Assembly: GCA_011033025.1 (NCBI GenBank)
Contig: WFMF01000654.1
Location: 1-64,000 of the forward strand
Source: Beroe forskalii
Taxonomy: Eukaryota; Ctenophora; Nuda; Beroida; Beroidae
DNA: 64,000 nucleotides
Reading direction: 5' to 3'
The notes beneath the pieces are model-generated. The model did no database searches. It saw only the letters and a program-made list of their open reading frames with translations, and had not been told where the DNA came from. Positions 31,071-46,000 of this stretch are shown here, piece after piece. The number at the start of each line of letters is the position of its first letter. The stretch's first letter is position 1. Position numbers and translations under genes: made by a program.

Positions 31071-34000
31071 CAGAGAGTGAAGAGGGGTGCAGGATGGTGG
31101 TGGGACTTACTAATCTGGGTAACACGTGCTACATGAACGCAGTCCTCCAACTTCTCTTCTCCATCCCTACCATCCCTTCCACTCTAACAGGTGATCCCTT
31201 CCACTCTAACAGGTGATCCCTTCCACTCTAACAGGTGATCCCTTCCACTCTAACAGGTGATCCCTTCTACTCTAACAGGTGATCCCTTCTACTCTAACAG
31301 GTGATCCCTTCTACTCTAACAGGTGATCCCTTCTACGCTAACAGATGATCCCTTCCATCCTTTAACAGGTGATCCCTTCTACTCTAACAGGTGATAACCT
31401 ATTATCTAACATTTAGAGGTGCACAATACATACATCTCTTCTACACTAACGTGTTACCCCTTCTTGTAGGTATAATGAGAGCAGGAATCAATTTCTACGT
31501 AATCATGTTTCTATTTATTTCCTTATACGTCATGTGCTTTAAGAAATGGATCACAAATGTTGAGAAGCAAATATTATTGAACAATTTCAAACACCAACGC
31601 ATTATTTGCATCCCTTGTAAGTTATAATTATCCAACGGATGATTTAATAGTTGAATGTATTTCATAACTTCATGAGTTGATGATATCTGTAGATGGATTG
31701 AAATTTGTATACACCATAGTAACTTATTGTGTAAAAGATAAGATTGTTGACACCACGAACGAAAAGTATTCGGTTGCACGTCATCATTTCACTATTTCAT
31801 TCCTACCTCCTTCAATTCTATGTAAAGAAACAACTCCCTCGTCCCTCTCTCCCCTTTTTGTATGAATGTTGCAATGTACAGAATGTTGAATGTTATTCTA
31901 TGTGATTTTATCAGTTCAGACAGAGGTGTTAAAATTTTATTCTTTTAAACTTTCATTGTATCAATTAAATTCGCGATGTCAGTGTGACGAAAAACTCTAC
32001 CTTTAAAAACGTTATTCTAACAATTTCAACGTTTTTGTCTGATCTCTTGGGAAATATATTTTTCACGTATTTATAACCTACCATTTACCTACAGAGGATG
32101 AGAAGTTATCTAAGTCGGGGATAGGACGTGAGTTGCAGGAGTTGCTCAGGAAGGCTGGATCAGGGGAGTATACTCAGCTGAGTACAGCAGGTCTCAAACA
32201 GGAGATAGAGCTGACTTACAGTCAGTACATGGGCTACAACCAACACGACGCTCACGAGCTCCTCATAGGTACTCTCTTACCAATTATGATTTTTGATTCT
32301 CTTATATAAGTACTTCTGTTGTTATTATACAGGTTAATAAAAGGGGATACTACGCAGTACGCATTCATATATGTGCCATGCTATTGTGCTGCTTCATGAC
32401 ATTAATAACGCATCTTGATTATTATAGAATATCTACTTTGGTGCTTTACTGCACTTAAGAATAAGAATTGCAGCACTTTATTTATGCAATTTTAATAAAC
32501 TCGACTAATTAAGTGCGCGCTGATTAAAATGGTTTTCTCATAATAATTTGTTTGGGTTTTGTTCAATTAAAAGTCGCACTGATTAACTGCGCACCGATTG
32601 AGTGATGCAGTTTTTAATAAGTGTACTAAGGTAGATTGTGAAAACAATTCGTATCAAACCTTCTTATTTCAAACCTTCTACCAGAGCTGCTGGACCACAT
32701 GCACGAGTGTTTGCGGTGTGATGAGAAGGTGTACTGTAAGGAGGAGACAAGTGAGGAGGAGGAGGGCATACCTGCTGACAGGTAACCAAGTAACGAGTGG
32801 TTTTTGTGTTTATATGGTCATGCTGCTAGTTTCCTGGGATGTTCCATTATTTCATCATTTTAATGATTCTTTTATGTAGACTTACTAGTTAGGTACTATA
32901 TTCCAGTCTATTAAAATGTGCACATCCATGGGCACTGCTTCAAGCTCAACGATGAAGCTTCTCCTTTTGTCCCTTCATATCTTTCCTTCCTGCTCTCTTC
33001 TTACCTACTTTCTCCCGTTATCAGGGACTTTGTTGTGGATACGAGTATGGGAACAGGAGCCCTTCTCCCCCGGAAAGAAGAAAACAATCTGAGTTCTACG
33101 ACTGCTATGAACATCACGCCGAACATAGTTGACGAGAATCTTAACAGGTATAATGATTCTAGAATCTAGCTAGCTTATTTAATCTTTTAATGGAGTAATG
33201 GTATGTTGACGTCAACATCACTATGTTGGGGTATTGTGCAATAAAGTGCAATTATTTTGCTTGAAAAAAGTGCCAATAAGAGAGTTAGGAGTTGACCGCA
33301 CTCCTTGGACCATCAGCCGGGTCAGGTCCGCGGCAGTGGGACCCAACACAACCCTCAGTTTGAGGGCTGTGTCCCTCAGTAACAGAGCTGCTAACCAACT
33401 TCAGCTCCATTCCTGAGGTGTGACATGGAATGCCACAGGGCTGGCACGAAGAGTGAAACACAACTCACTGAATCTCTCCCTGAGATTGAGGTAAAAAAAC
33501 CATGGTTCTTCTATCACAATCTAAGATCAGTGAGTTCGTGTTTCACTCCCCCCACTGTGACCCTGCCTCACGGCAGAATCGTTGAGTGTTTGGTGTCCGA
33601 ATCTTCTGTCTGTTCATATCTGTTCCGTCTGATCTGGGGTTGTGTTGAGAAACACAGTTTGGGGTTGTGTTGAGAAACACACTTTGATATCATTCGATAT
33701 CGGAGGCGATCTCTTCGATGATGATGATAACATCGCTGGATTTCATCCTCTTTTCAGCTTCAGGGAACTTTGAACAGGTCTGATTCGGTGGTGTTCTGGT
33801 TGATTCTCTTCTCTCGTGACAGTGAACGTTCACATCCACTACGGTTTCAATGGTCTGGGTAGCCGATGTCTTGAGAGCAGGTTTCTTGGTCAACACGTAG
33901 CTCTTCAGTCTCCGGTCCATGTGCTCTTGAAACTCAATGTAGCACTGGTCGGTAGCATCTTTCATCAGGAAGAGAGTGTCGTTGGATTCTGCGAGTCGGT

Positions 34001-37000
34001 TCATCATGGTCGCCGAATCGCTCTTGGATCTCACAATCAGGTAGATGAAGAGTCCAAGTAGTAGGAGTGCAAGCGTGGTCGAGGCCAGGCATAACGTCAA
34101 AACGAGGTTAAGCTGGTCCATAGTCGTCAACACGATTGCAAAGGGTTGTAGTTGATAATCAACGTAGAAAGTGTGCGTAAAGCAACGTAATCAGAATGTT
34201 GTGATAGTATTCTGCAAGGTAAAATACAGTGCAAACGCTTTTATACGCGCGCGGTTTTCAGCACGTGCAAAAAATTTGTGTCCATGTTGCCTAGCAACGG
34301 TTCCATTAGACGGAAAAGATGTGAAATTCAGGTAATTTTCGACAAAAACTGTTCTGAAATAAAACTGACCCCAACAATGTCACAGATTGTTGTGAAGGGT
34401 GTAGAATATATGATCTGGTATCGTTCAAATACCAAATGTCTGATCAATGTAGTTTATGTCTCTAAACATGATGAACTTAATGGTTTCATAGTTTGGCGAA
34501 TAAATAGTTGGAAAAACCATGAAGTTACATCGCACAATATCTGCCACACTCACGAGTGTGGCATTGTGGCACAATGGCACATCACAGAAAGTGGTTTTCA
34601 CGTATGGCGCTAAGCCGCCGTCTCGATAACCAATGCGCAACGCGGTTTAAAATTTCATCATATCGAATTGATCGCGCGCGCCGGGCCAGTAGATGAATCC
34701 GCGCCGGGTGTGCCAAAAAGTAGACACAAGTAAAGCTCGGAGTTTTGGAGTTTCCTGTGGAAATTTTGGGATTTCAAAGTTTAAGGCTACAAATTTTTGC
34801 CAAAAAATTGAAGTGTGTAGCTCAAAAAATGCGCTAAAACTTATAGCCTTATAGTCAGTAGCCCACAGTTGCTTCTGTAATGTTCTAAAGATGTTCTATG
34901 TTTGAAACTGCCTCTTCTTGCGTATACCTATGAAATCGTAATAAATTTCATCAGAAACTCCAAAAACAAGCGTAGTGATCGAGCTTTACTTTTGTTTACT
35001 TTTTTGGCATATATTATACGTGAAAACCTGTTGGGATGTATATTCAATTGGGTTGTTAAATTGAGCAGATGAAACCTAGGAAACCAACATAATGAAACAC
35101 GAGCTAAATTTGGAAAGTAATAAATATGTAAAGTTTATAATTTATCGATACTATGGTGACATCAATTTTGACCGATGGAGTTTAAATACGAAAAATAAAG
35201 TTGAAACTTCCCACGCCCCCATCTTTTGCCGACAATATTTAAACCTTTCTCATTTCAACCAAATGACCCAATAATTCGGACAAAATTCTCAAACTTTATT
35301 CATCATAAGCAACTTGATGGCGAAGAATTTTGAAAAAATTCGAAAGTTTAGTTTTGAAAAAAGGGCGTCTATACCAGCCCTACAAACGTCAATGGCGAAG
35401 GAATTTTGAAAAATTTCCCAATTATCCGTGCTAGACCCCTCAGGGTGACCCAATAATTCGGACAAAATTCCCAAAATTTTTATTCATCATAAGCAACTCG
35501 ATGGCGAAAAATTTTGAAAAATTCGAAACTTTAATTTTGCAGCTACCCCTGTCCCCTCAGGGTACGAAAAAACTCATATTATTTTTCTGATTCATTCTAA
35601 ATCCTCTGATGAAAAAAGAATTTCGTTGTCTACTTGAAACCGAATCGCCATAAATACTGTTAAATAAATAAATCCTATATATATTAAACCATTATATATA
35701 GTAAGATAAGATAAGATTCTAATAACTTAATAAATACGAAAAAAAGTTAATAGGAGATTGCATCTCTAATCCTCTCAACCAAATGACCCCTGTCTCCGCA
35801 TATACCAAACTATGAGTCCTGGAGTGTCTACACCAACCCTACCATACTTCATATTAGCCTCAAACGACAATGTTATTTCTATTTCCCAAGTATCCGTGCT
35901 CGACCTGTTATTAATGTCCTTTGCAGCCCCAATCCTTATGAATATTCCTAACAACTCCTTGAATATCCCTAAGTCCTAACATCCTGCAGCTTCCCCTGTC
36001 TCCGTTACCACACCCCTACTGTTGCATCTCTAATCCTCTGGAAGGGAGCTACCCCTGTCCCCGCTACCACACCCCTACTGTTGCATCTCTAATCCTCTGG
36101 AAGGGAGCTACCCCTGTCTCCGTTACCACACCCCTACTGTTGCATCTCTAATCCTCTGGAAGGGAGCTACCCCTGTCTCCGCTACCACACCCCTACTGTT
36201 GCATCTCTAATCCTCTGGAAGGAGCTCCATGATGTGAGGTACAGGAGGACGGATGTACTCTCCCTCCTTAGAATCGTTGCTCTTGAACCATCTCCTGATG
36301 GGACTCCTGTAAGACCAGAACTTGTGCATGAAGTCACTGAGTTTAGAGCCCTCCTGGATGGCTTGAGGAGCGAAGTTCTTGATATCAGCGAGGCAGGCGT
36401 AAAGCAGGTAGTCCGCGTGGATGGGCAGAGTGTCCCCCATGATGAAGGGTCCTGCCACCAGCTCCTCCACCTTCCCTGCGAACTGCTCGAACTTGGCAAG
36501 GAAGCGGCTTCTGGCGTACTCTGGGTCGAAGTCACTCCCCTCGGGACTGGTGTTGTTGGGTGCGAAACAGATCTTGTTGATGAGGTAGACCATGGAGTTC
36601 ATGACGCTGAAACACAGCTTCTCCACGGCCTCAGAGCGGGCCAGCATGGCAGGGTCGTCAGGGAGGAGGAAGTACTTGTACCCGATAGCTCGCACTAGAG
36701 CGATGGTTTCCGTCATCTTGTTGTCCAGGTCCATCCAGTTGTTGGAGGAGTTGTCTTTCACCAGCAACCACTCAGGACAACTCACCATATAGCTCTTCAA
36801 GTGTCCTGCAAGAGTGGGGAATTGTTGTTAAACCTTGTCATTGTATGATTTATCTTTCAAGTTTATTCAACTTTACCACAGGAAAGAAGGAATTCTATAT
36901 CATCATTTTCCAGTTAGGGAGTGAATCTTGCAATTTTATAAATCTTGAGAGAAATTCAAATGTAAGTAAAGATAAAGTTGTCTACCAAGAAATCAATGAA

Positions 37001-40000
37001 CTGAAGATTGTCTTACCCTCGCACGCCATCTTTTGCTGTTTCTCTGTCAACACCATTCTGGAGGTCAGCATCATGCGGCACACCTTGGACTCGAAGGGAA
37101 GCATGGGCATCTTGCTAGGTTTACTTGGACTAAGGGGTTTGATAAGGTCAGTGGTCATGTTATGTGTTTTAAGAAGGAGACATGAATTATGGACTTCTAA
37201 ATCAAAAAATTTCATTAAGTACCACCCGCAAAAATCGTGGGTTTTACTCCATTTGTACCAGTTACTCATGGAAAGCGGAGCTGAGACTTACCCATAACTT
37301 CCTATTTCGACTTTAATAATTGGTATATAACTAGTAAATGGGAGGACAAGAAAACCCTGTATCAGTGAATGTCATACTAGGAAATCAACATAATGAAACA
37401 CGAGTTAAATTTTGAAAGCAATAAATATGAAAAGATTATAATTTATCGATACTGTGATTACATAAATTCTGATAACTTAATAAATACAGAAAAACTAAAA
37501 GGTATTTAACTTTTCCCTCTTTTGAAACAGAATACTTAATTCTACTTTCAACCAAATGACCCTCTTGTAACCATGCGACATTTGACCCATCCTATATAAG
37601 TCTCCTTCAGTCCACTTGGCCTACCGACAAGTGCGCACATAAGAATCTATTTCCCACGGTCTAACAGGGTGCCCTGTCAATGATTTGAGCTGAGTGAGCA
37701 CTTCAGATGCTGAAAACGACAACTGCGCACATTGCAGCTCAGCCAAGTCAGAATCTGATCCAAAATACAACAAACGACAAGTGCGCCCCATGTTTCTAGT
37801 GGAGTCTGTGAGTGAAATTGAAGCGGACTTTGGCGCTACCTCTGAGTGCCCCACCATGCGCGCAGCCACAGTGCCCATGATGGGTTAGGTTACGTTCGGC
37901 TCACGTGATGCGGCTCATAGCTTCAGCGTATCATATACGAGGAACTGGAAGGGTTACGTCGCAGCTCATAGCTATGGCGATGAGCCGCGCGTCATGTGAG
38001 AGGAAGGGTAACGTCGCACCCATGCAACTAGGGATATCTGAGATAGGCATGTCTACTTGCGAAGGTTATCTGAGATAAGAGAGAAAGCTCGTCAAGGTAG
38101 ATATAAATATCTCACCCGACGGCACCACCAACTGGAGATGCTCCAAGAATAGAAGCCTGAAGTGTCCCTGCTCAGTCTTCTTCAACCCTGCTGACGAGAC
38201 CTTCTCTACTGGAGCGAAGCAGCACAACCACCCTCCTGACCCCCATCTGCCAGAGAAGAAGCCCTTCATCTCCTCCCTGCAACTGAAGGCTGCAGACCAA
38301 CATCTCTCACCCACACAGAACGTCGTGACAGAAGCCCTCACCACCGCTACTCTAGAGCTGAATGTGGAACTCCCCGAGATCGAATCCCTCGCCCGGGTTG
38401 CACAGAGAGCCTAGAGCTGAATCCTAGAGCTGAATCATTGAATGTGCGCACTTGTCGTTTCAGATGCAATCAATCTACTGATTGGGCTACTCCCCAAATT
38501 TTCCCACGATACCCTGTCAATTATTGAGCTCCCATGTGCGCACTTGTCCGGCAGCCGTCCACTTAGTGTCCTTATACCAAACTATGGGTCCTGGAGTGTC
38601 TATACCAACCCTACCATAGTTCATGTTAGCCTCAAACTTCAATGTTATTTCTATTTCCCAAGTATTCGTGCTAGACCTGTTATTTATTTCCTTTGCAGCC
38701 CCAATCCTTATGAACATTCCTGACAACTCCCTGGATCCCCCTAAGTCCTAACATCCTGCAGCTACCCCTGTCTCCGTTACCACACCCCTACTGTTGCATC
38801 TCTAATCCTCTGGAAGGGAGCTACCCCTGTCTCCGCTACCACACCCCCACTGTTGCATCTCTAATCCTCTGGAAGGAGCTCCATGATGTGAGGTACAGGA
38901 GGACGGATGTACTCTCCCTCCTTAGAATCGTTGCTCTTAAACCACCTCCTGATGGGACTCCTGTAAGACCAGAACTTGTGCATGAAGTCACTGAGTTTAG
39001 AGCCCTCCTGGATGGCTTGAGGAGCGAAGTTCTTGATATCAGCGAGGCAGGCGTAAAGCAGATAGTCCGCGTGGATGGGCAGAGTGTCCCCCATGATGAA
39101 GGGTCCTGCCACCAGCTCCTCCACCTTCCCTGCGAACTGCTCGAACTTGGCAAGGAAGCGGCTTCTGGCGTACTCTGGGTCGAAGTCACTCCCCTCGGGA
39201 CTGGTGTTGTTGGGTGCGAAACAGATCTTGTTGATGAGGTAGACCATGGAGTTCATGACGCTGAAACACAGCTTCTCCACGGCCTCAGAGCGGGCCAGCA
39301 TGGCAGGGTCGTCAGGGAGGAGGAAGTACTTGTACCCGATAGCTCGCACTAGAGCGATTGTCTCCGTCATCTTGTTGTCCAGGTCCATCCAGTTGTTGGA
39401 GGTATTGTCTTTCACCAGCAACCACTCAGGACAACTCACCATGTAGCTCTTCAAGTCTCCTGCAAGAGTGGGGAATTATTGTTAAACCTTGTCATTGTAT
39501 GATTTATCTTTCAATTTTATTCAACTTTACCACAGGAATGGATTCTATATCATCATTTTCCAGTTATTGAGTAAATCTTGCAATTTTATAAAGCACGAGA
39601 GAAATTCAAATGTTTGTAAAGATAAAGTTGTCTACCAAGAAATCAATGAACTGCAGATTGTCTTACCCTCGCACGCCATCTTTTGCTGTTTCTCTGTCAA
39701 CACCATCCTTGAGGTCAGCATCATGCGGCACACCTTGGACTCGTAGGGGAGCATGGGCATCTTGCTAGGTTTACTTGGACTAAGGGGTTTGATAAGGTCA
39801 GTGGTCATGTTATGTGTGTTAAGAAGGAGACATGAATTATGGACTTCTAAATCAAGAAATTTACATTAAGTACCACCCTGCAAAAAATCGCGGGTTTTTA
39901 ACTCCATTTGTTTCAGTTACTCATGGAAAGCGGAGCTGAGACTCCTACTCATAACTTCCTATTTCGACTTTAATAATTGGTATATAACTAGTAAATGGAA

Positions 40001-43000
40001 GGACTTAGAAAACCTTATAGCAGTGAATGTCACACGATGAAACCAAAGAAATCAACATAATGAAACACGAGTTAAATTTGGAAAGTAATAAATATATAAA
40101 GTTTATAATTTATCGATACTGTGATTACATAAATTCTGATAACTTAATAAATACAGAAAAGTTAAAAGGTATTTAACTTTTCCCTCTTTTGAAACAGAAT
40201 ATTTAAATCTACTTTAAACCAAATGACCCTCTTGTAACCATGCGATGTTTGACCCATCCTATAAGTCTTCTTCAGCCCACTAAGTGTCCTTATACCAAAC
40301 TATGAGTCCTGGAGTGTCTATACCAACCCTACCATAGTTCATGTTAGCCTCAAACATCAATGTTATTTAACTATTTCGGGACTATTTACCAAGTATCCGT
40401 GCTAGACCTGTTATTAATGTCCTTTGCAGCCCCAATCCTTATGAACATTCCTGACAACTCCCTGAATCCCCCTAAGTCCTAACATCCTGCAGCTACCCCT
40501 GTCTCCGCTACCACACCCTTACTGTTGCACCTCTAATCCTCTGTTAGGGAGTTACCCCTGTCTCCGATGCCACACCCCTACTGTTGCATCTCTAATCCTC
40601 TGGAAGGAGCTACCCCTGTCTCCGCTACCACACCCCTACTGTTTCATCTCTAATCCTCTGGAAGGGAGCTACCCCTGTCTCCGTTACCACACCCCTACTG
40701 TTGCATCTCTAATCCTCTGGAAGGGAGCTACCCCTGTCTCCGCTACCACACCCCTACTGTTGCATCTCTAATCCTCTGGAAGGGAGCTACCCCTGTCTCC
40801 GTTACCACACCCCTACTGTTGCATCTCTAATCCTCTGGAAGGAGCTCCATGATGTGAGGTACAGGAGGACGGATGTACTCTCCCTCCTTAGAATCGTTGC
40901 TCTTAAACCACCTCCTGATGGGACTCCTGTAAGACCAGAACTTGTGCATGAAATCACTGAGTTTAGAGCCCTCCCGGATGGCTTGAGGAGCGAAGTTCTT
41001 GATATCAGCGAGGCAGGCGTAGAGCAGGTAGTCCGCGTGGATGGGCAGAGTGTCTCCCATGATGAAGGGTCCTGCCACCAGCTCCTCCACCTTCCCTGCG
41101 AACTGCTCGAACTTGGCAAGGAAGCGGCTTCTGGCGTACTCTGGGTCGAAGTCACTCCCCTCGGGACTGGTGTTGTTGGGTGCGAAACAGATCTTGTTGA
41201 TGAGGTAGACCATGGAGTTCATGACGCTGAAACACAGCTTCTCCACGGCCTCAGAGCGGGCCAGCATGGCAGGGTCGTCAGGGAGGAGGAAGTACTTGTG
41301 TCCGACAGCTCGCACTAGAGCGATTGTCTCCGTCATCTTGTTGTCCAGGTCCATCCAGTTGTTGGAGGAGTTGTCTTTCACCAGCAACCACTCAGGACAA
41401 CTCACCATGTAGCTCTTCAAGTCTCCTGCAAGAGTGGGGAATTATTGTTAAACAGAACCTTGTCATTGTATGATTTATCTTTCAATTTTATTCAACTTTA
41501 CCACAGGAAGGAATTCTATATCATCTTTCTTCAGGTACAGAGTGAATCTTGCAATTTTATAAATCTTGAGAGAAATTCAAATGTATGTAAAGATAAAGTT
41601 GTTTATCAAGATATCACTGAATTGAAGATTGTCTTACCCTCGCACGCCATCTTTTGCTGTTTCTCTGTCAACACCATCCTGGAGGTTAGCATCATGCGGC
41701 ACACCTTGGACTCGAAGGGAAGCATGGGCATCTTGATAGGTTTTACTTGGACTAAGGGGTTTGATAAGGTCAGTGGTCATGTCATGTGTGTTAAGAAGGA
41801 GACATGAATTATGGACTTCTAAATCAAGAAATTTACATTAAGTACCACCCTGCAAAAACTCGCGGGTTTTTAACTCCATTTATTTCAGTTACTCATGGAA
41901 AGCGGAGCTGAGACTCCTACTCATAACTTCCTATTTCGACTTTAATAATTGGTATATAACTAGTAAATGGAAGGACTTAGAAAACCTTATAGCAGTGAAT
42001 GTCACACGATGAAACCAAAGAAATCAACATAATGAAACACGAGTTAAATTTGGAAAGTAATAAATATATAAAGTTTATAATTTATCGATACTGTGATTAC
42101 ATAAATTCTGATAACTTAATAAATACAGAAAAGTTAAAAGGTATTTAACTTTTCCCTCTTTTGAAACAGAATATTTAAATCTACTTTCAACCAAATGACC
42201 CTCTTGTAACCATGCGACATTTTACCCATCCTATAAGTCTCCTTCAGCCCACTTAGTGTCCTTATACCAAACTATGAGTCCTGGAGTGTCTATACCAACC
42301 CTACCATAGTTCATGTTAGCCTCAAACGTCAATGTTATTTCTATTTCCCAAGTATCCGTGCTAGACCTGTTATTAATGTCCTTTGCAGCCCCAATCCTTA
42401 TGAACATTCCTGACAACTCCCTGAATCCCCCCTAATTCCTTACATCCTGCAGCTACCCCTGTCTCTACCACACCCCTACTGTTGCATCTCTAATCCTCTG
42501 GAAGGGAGCTACCCCTGTCTCCGTTACCACACCCCTACTGTTGCATCTCTAATCCTCTGGAAGGGAGCTACCCCTGTCTCCGCTACCACACCCCTACTGT
42601 TGCATCTCTAATCCTCTGGAAGGGAGCTACCCCTGTCTCCGCTACCACACCCCTACTGTTGCATCTCTAATCCTCTGGAAGGAGCTCCATGATGTGAGGT
42701 ACAGGAGGACGGATGTACTCTCCCTCCTTAGAATCGTTGCTCTTAAACCACCTCCTGATGGGACTCCTGTAAGACCAGAACTTGTGCATGAAGTCACTGA
42801 GTTTAGAGCCCTCCCGGATGGCTTGCGGAGCGAAGTTCTTGATATCAGCGAGGCAGGCGTAGAGCAGGTAGTCCGCGTGGATGGGCAGAGTGTCCCCCAT
42901 GATGAAGGGTCCTGCCACCAGCTCCTCCACCTTCCCTGCGAACTGCTCGAACTTGGCAAGGAAGCGGCTTCTGGCGTACTCTGGGTCGAAGTCACTCCCC

Positions 43001-46000
43001 TCGGGACTGGTGTTGTTGGGTGCGAAACAGATCTTGTTGATGAGGTAGACCATGGAGTTCATGACGCTGAAACACAGCTTCTCCACGGCCTCAGAGCGGG
43101 CCAGCATGGCCGGGTCGTCAGGGAGGAGGAAGTACTTGTGTCCGACAGCCCGCACTAGAGCGATGGTCTCCGTCATCTTGTTGTCCAGGTCCATCCAGTT
43201 GTTGGAGGAGTTGTCTTTCACCAGCAACCACTCAGGACAACTCACCATGTAGCTCTTCAAGTCTCCTGCAAGAGTGGGGAATTATTGTTAAACCTTGTCA
43301 TTGTATGATTTATCTTTCAATTTATTCAACTTTACCACAGGAAGAAAATCTATATCATCATTTTCCAGTTAGGGAGTGAATCTTGCAATTTTATAAATCT
43401 TGAGAGAAATTCAAATGTAAGTAAAGATAAAGTTGTATATCAAGAAATCAATGAAGATTGTCTTACCCTCGCACGCCATCTTTTGCTGTTTCTCTGTCAA
43501 CACCATCCTGGAGGTTAGCATCATGCGGCACACCTTGGACTCGAAGGGAAGCATGGGCATCTTGATAGGTTTTACTTGGACTAAGGGGTTTGATAAGGTC
43601 AGTGGTCATGTTATGTGTGTTAAGAAGGAGACATGAATTATGATGTCAGTGACTTCTAAATCAAGAAATTTACATTATGTACTAAGTACGTAAATGTATC
43701 GTTGAAAGATGAAAGATAAATTGGGGTTTATGAAAGTATGAAGCATCTTGGTTTTGCGATGACAGTAAAGGAAATTCCCTCGCTAGGTTTTTGACGCACA
43801 TAGGAAAGGCAAATGGTAAATGAAGGCTCCTTGTAAAACCTGTCCTCTACTACACAGAGGACGGGTCTATGAGAGGTAGGAGACCTAGAAGCACAAGGGC
43901 TCTAATCGCACTTGGAGAGACTGTTTGAAGGGGTCCTGTCCCTAGAAGGTGGTGGTACGTGACTTCCACCAACAGTCCAGCAGAGGATCTCTGGGGACTG
44001 ACCGGACCTCTCGCAGATCCGGCCCCTGTCAGTAGTAGATAGGTGGTATACGTAGAATGAGGGTCTTACAGTGGATACAAAAGTAGAATGCACTCAACAG
44101 TAAGGCGAAAGAAGTGCTGGTAGTTGCACCGGTGTATCTTTTATATGAAAAAAGGCTAATTCACATAATTAACACGATTAATCAATTGTAATTGATACTG
44201 CATTTGATCCCAATTTAATGATTAATTCATTGCTCTATCAATTAGTCCGTTAATTCATTTGATTGGTTTTGGGTTCCAGGGGCGACGCCTGTTTCCTGAT
44301 TGTCTCAATCATTTGTAGATATATTTGTAGAATTGTAAATATCGGAAGATCTGCCCACAGATCGAAAAATACCGTTATAATCCGCAACAATTGGTCCATG
44401 TTGAGGCCATTGAGGCAAATATCAAAGCTTGCGTGGCAATCTTTTCGAATCAAATTGCATTGCACGACAATATCTCTGCATTTTATGTTTTGTGAGCAAT
44501 CAGGCTGAGAAAATAAGGTTTATTGGACAACATCATTGTCAAATTTGAACGATGCCAGGGCTAAATTTTAATCCGAAATAATGAAAGACCAAGCAATCCT
44601 GGTAGAATGAATATATTGATGAACTCGAAGCATCAAAATTTGACTTCGATTTTTTAGTAATGCTAGCAGGCCCGTTGGGCCTGCATGAATAATAAAGAAT
44701 TGGATGCATAGCTCACTCGGCGGCGCTTCACGCCACCTCGTTCGCAAATGTTGGAAAATTATGGATCAAAATCATAGGTTGCAATTTGACCTGAATTTTT
44801 CTAACCCAGTCGATCGGGCTGTCATTCCTCCTTGTGAGCCCGATTTGTAATGTCCATACCTATCCACCTTGATTACTGATTGAATGCAAGTTTTAGCAAA
44901 TCTGTTCAATTTACTGTTTCAGCCTGTCGCTGACACCACAAAAAGGCCGAGTTCACGAGAACCTGCCCATAAACCTGATGGAAGACCGACACATGGACAC
45001 CGCAATACATGAGAACATTGACCACAACATTGCTGCTAGCAAACCCAAACTTACGGAGAAATTCTCGCTTAATAACGACGGCAAGCTGTTCCCAGACTCG
45101 CCTCCCAGACCGACTGTTGTGGAAATATCTGGTGCTGGGGATCAGGTTATTGTCGGAAATGATCCCATTTGTTAATGCTTTTCAATACATGGAAAAAGGT
45201 GCTTATCATATCTGTCTAAAGAAAGTTTTTATTAAATAGCACCACTCATAATTGTACAATGTCATAGTAGTACGACCCACACAGCATATGTCTCTTATCA
45301 CACACGTAACACATGTTAGAGGAATTTTACAAGGTTTAAATGTTACAGGAAGAAGAGGAGTGTTGCAGGAGTGTGGACAGTAACACAGCAATGCTCCATG
45401 GCAACATGCCAACAGAGGCATGCGATCTCGTGTGGAGTGATTGGGTACAGAGAAACTCGTCTATTGTAACGGACACCTTCTTTGGTAAGGCGGGAACTGT
45501 AAGCCTGCAGTTATTAAGCATTATGTGAAAATCCAGCCTAAAATAGTGAAATGAGTTACGTAAGTATCGTCGATTAAAGAGCTATTTATCAAAATTCGGT
45601 CAACCGATCTACGAACACCCTACTCTTTACTCTTTCCTGTTCAGGTCAGTTTGTGACCCACACCACGTGTTGTCACTGTGGTCACACTGTTGTCAACTAC
45701 GCGCCCTTCAACCACATCTCGCTACCACTGCCTGGTGCTACTGACAGACACATCGTAGTGACCTGGATACCCGCCTCTGATCACACGGCATACAGGTTAG
45801 AGAGATTAGTGCTCCAGTTGGAACAATATGCCTAGATTCAGGAGTGGTTTCTGTTGGCCGATTCTGGTATTAGTTTAGAATTTATTCCTGAACTGAGTAC
45901 AACTTTTCATTTCGAAGTATGGTGCTATTTCTGATGCTCAGAATGTCTGACTTCATCGAAACCACCCTTTCCCTGACGGTACCTTCTGAATCCTGATACC

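Larger units (their letters stand above)
33270..34305. repeat. Segmental duplicate of 55222-56240
   Basis: About 1 kb with high identity to 55222-56240, including the membrane-protein ORF, its TATA box, an upstream GTTGCCTAGCAAC site and the 3' flank beginning GAGTTGACCGCACTCCTTGG. Because promoter and 3' flank are both copied, it was copied as DNA and not by retroposition. Confidence 0.9.

Noticed and set aside
36234-36698. 154-codon plus-strand ORFs opposite each GST exon 2 (also at 38888, 40854 and 42694)
   Set aside because: Antisense shadows of the GST coding sequence; their conservation follows from the GST copies.
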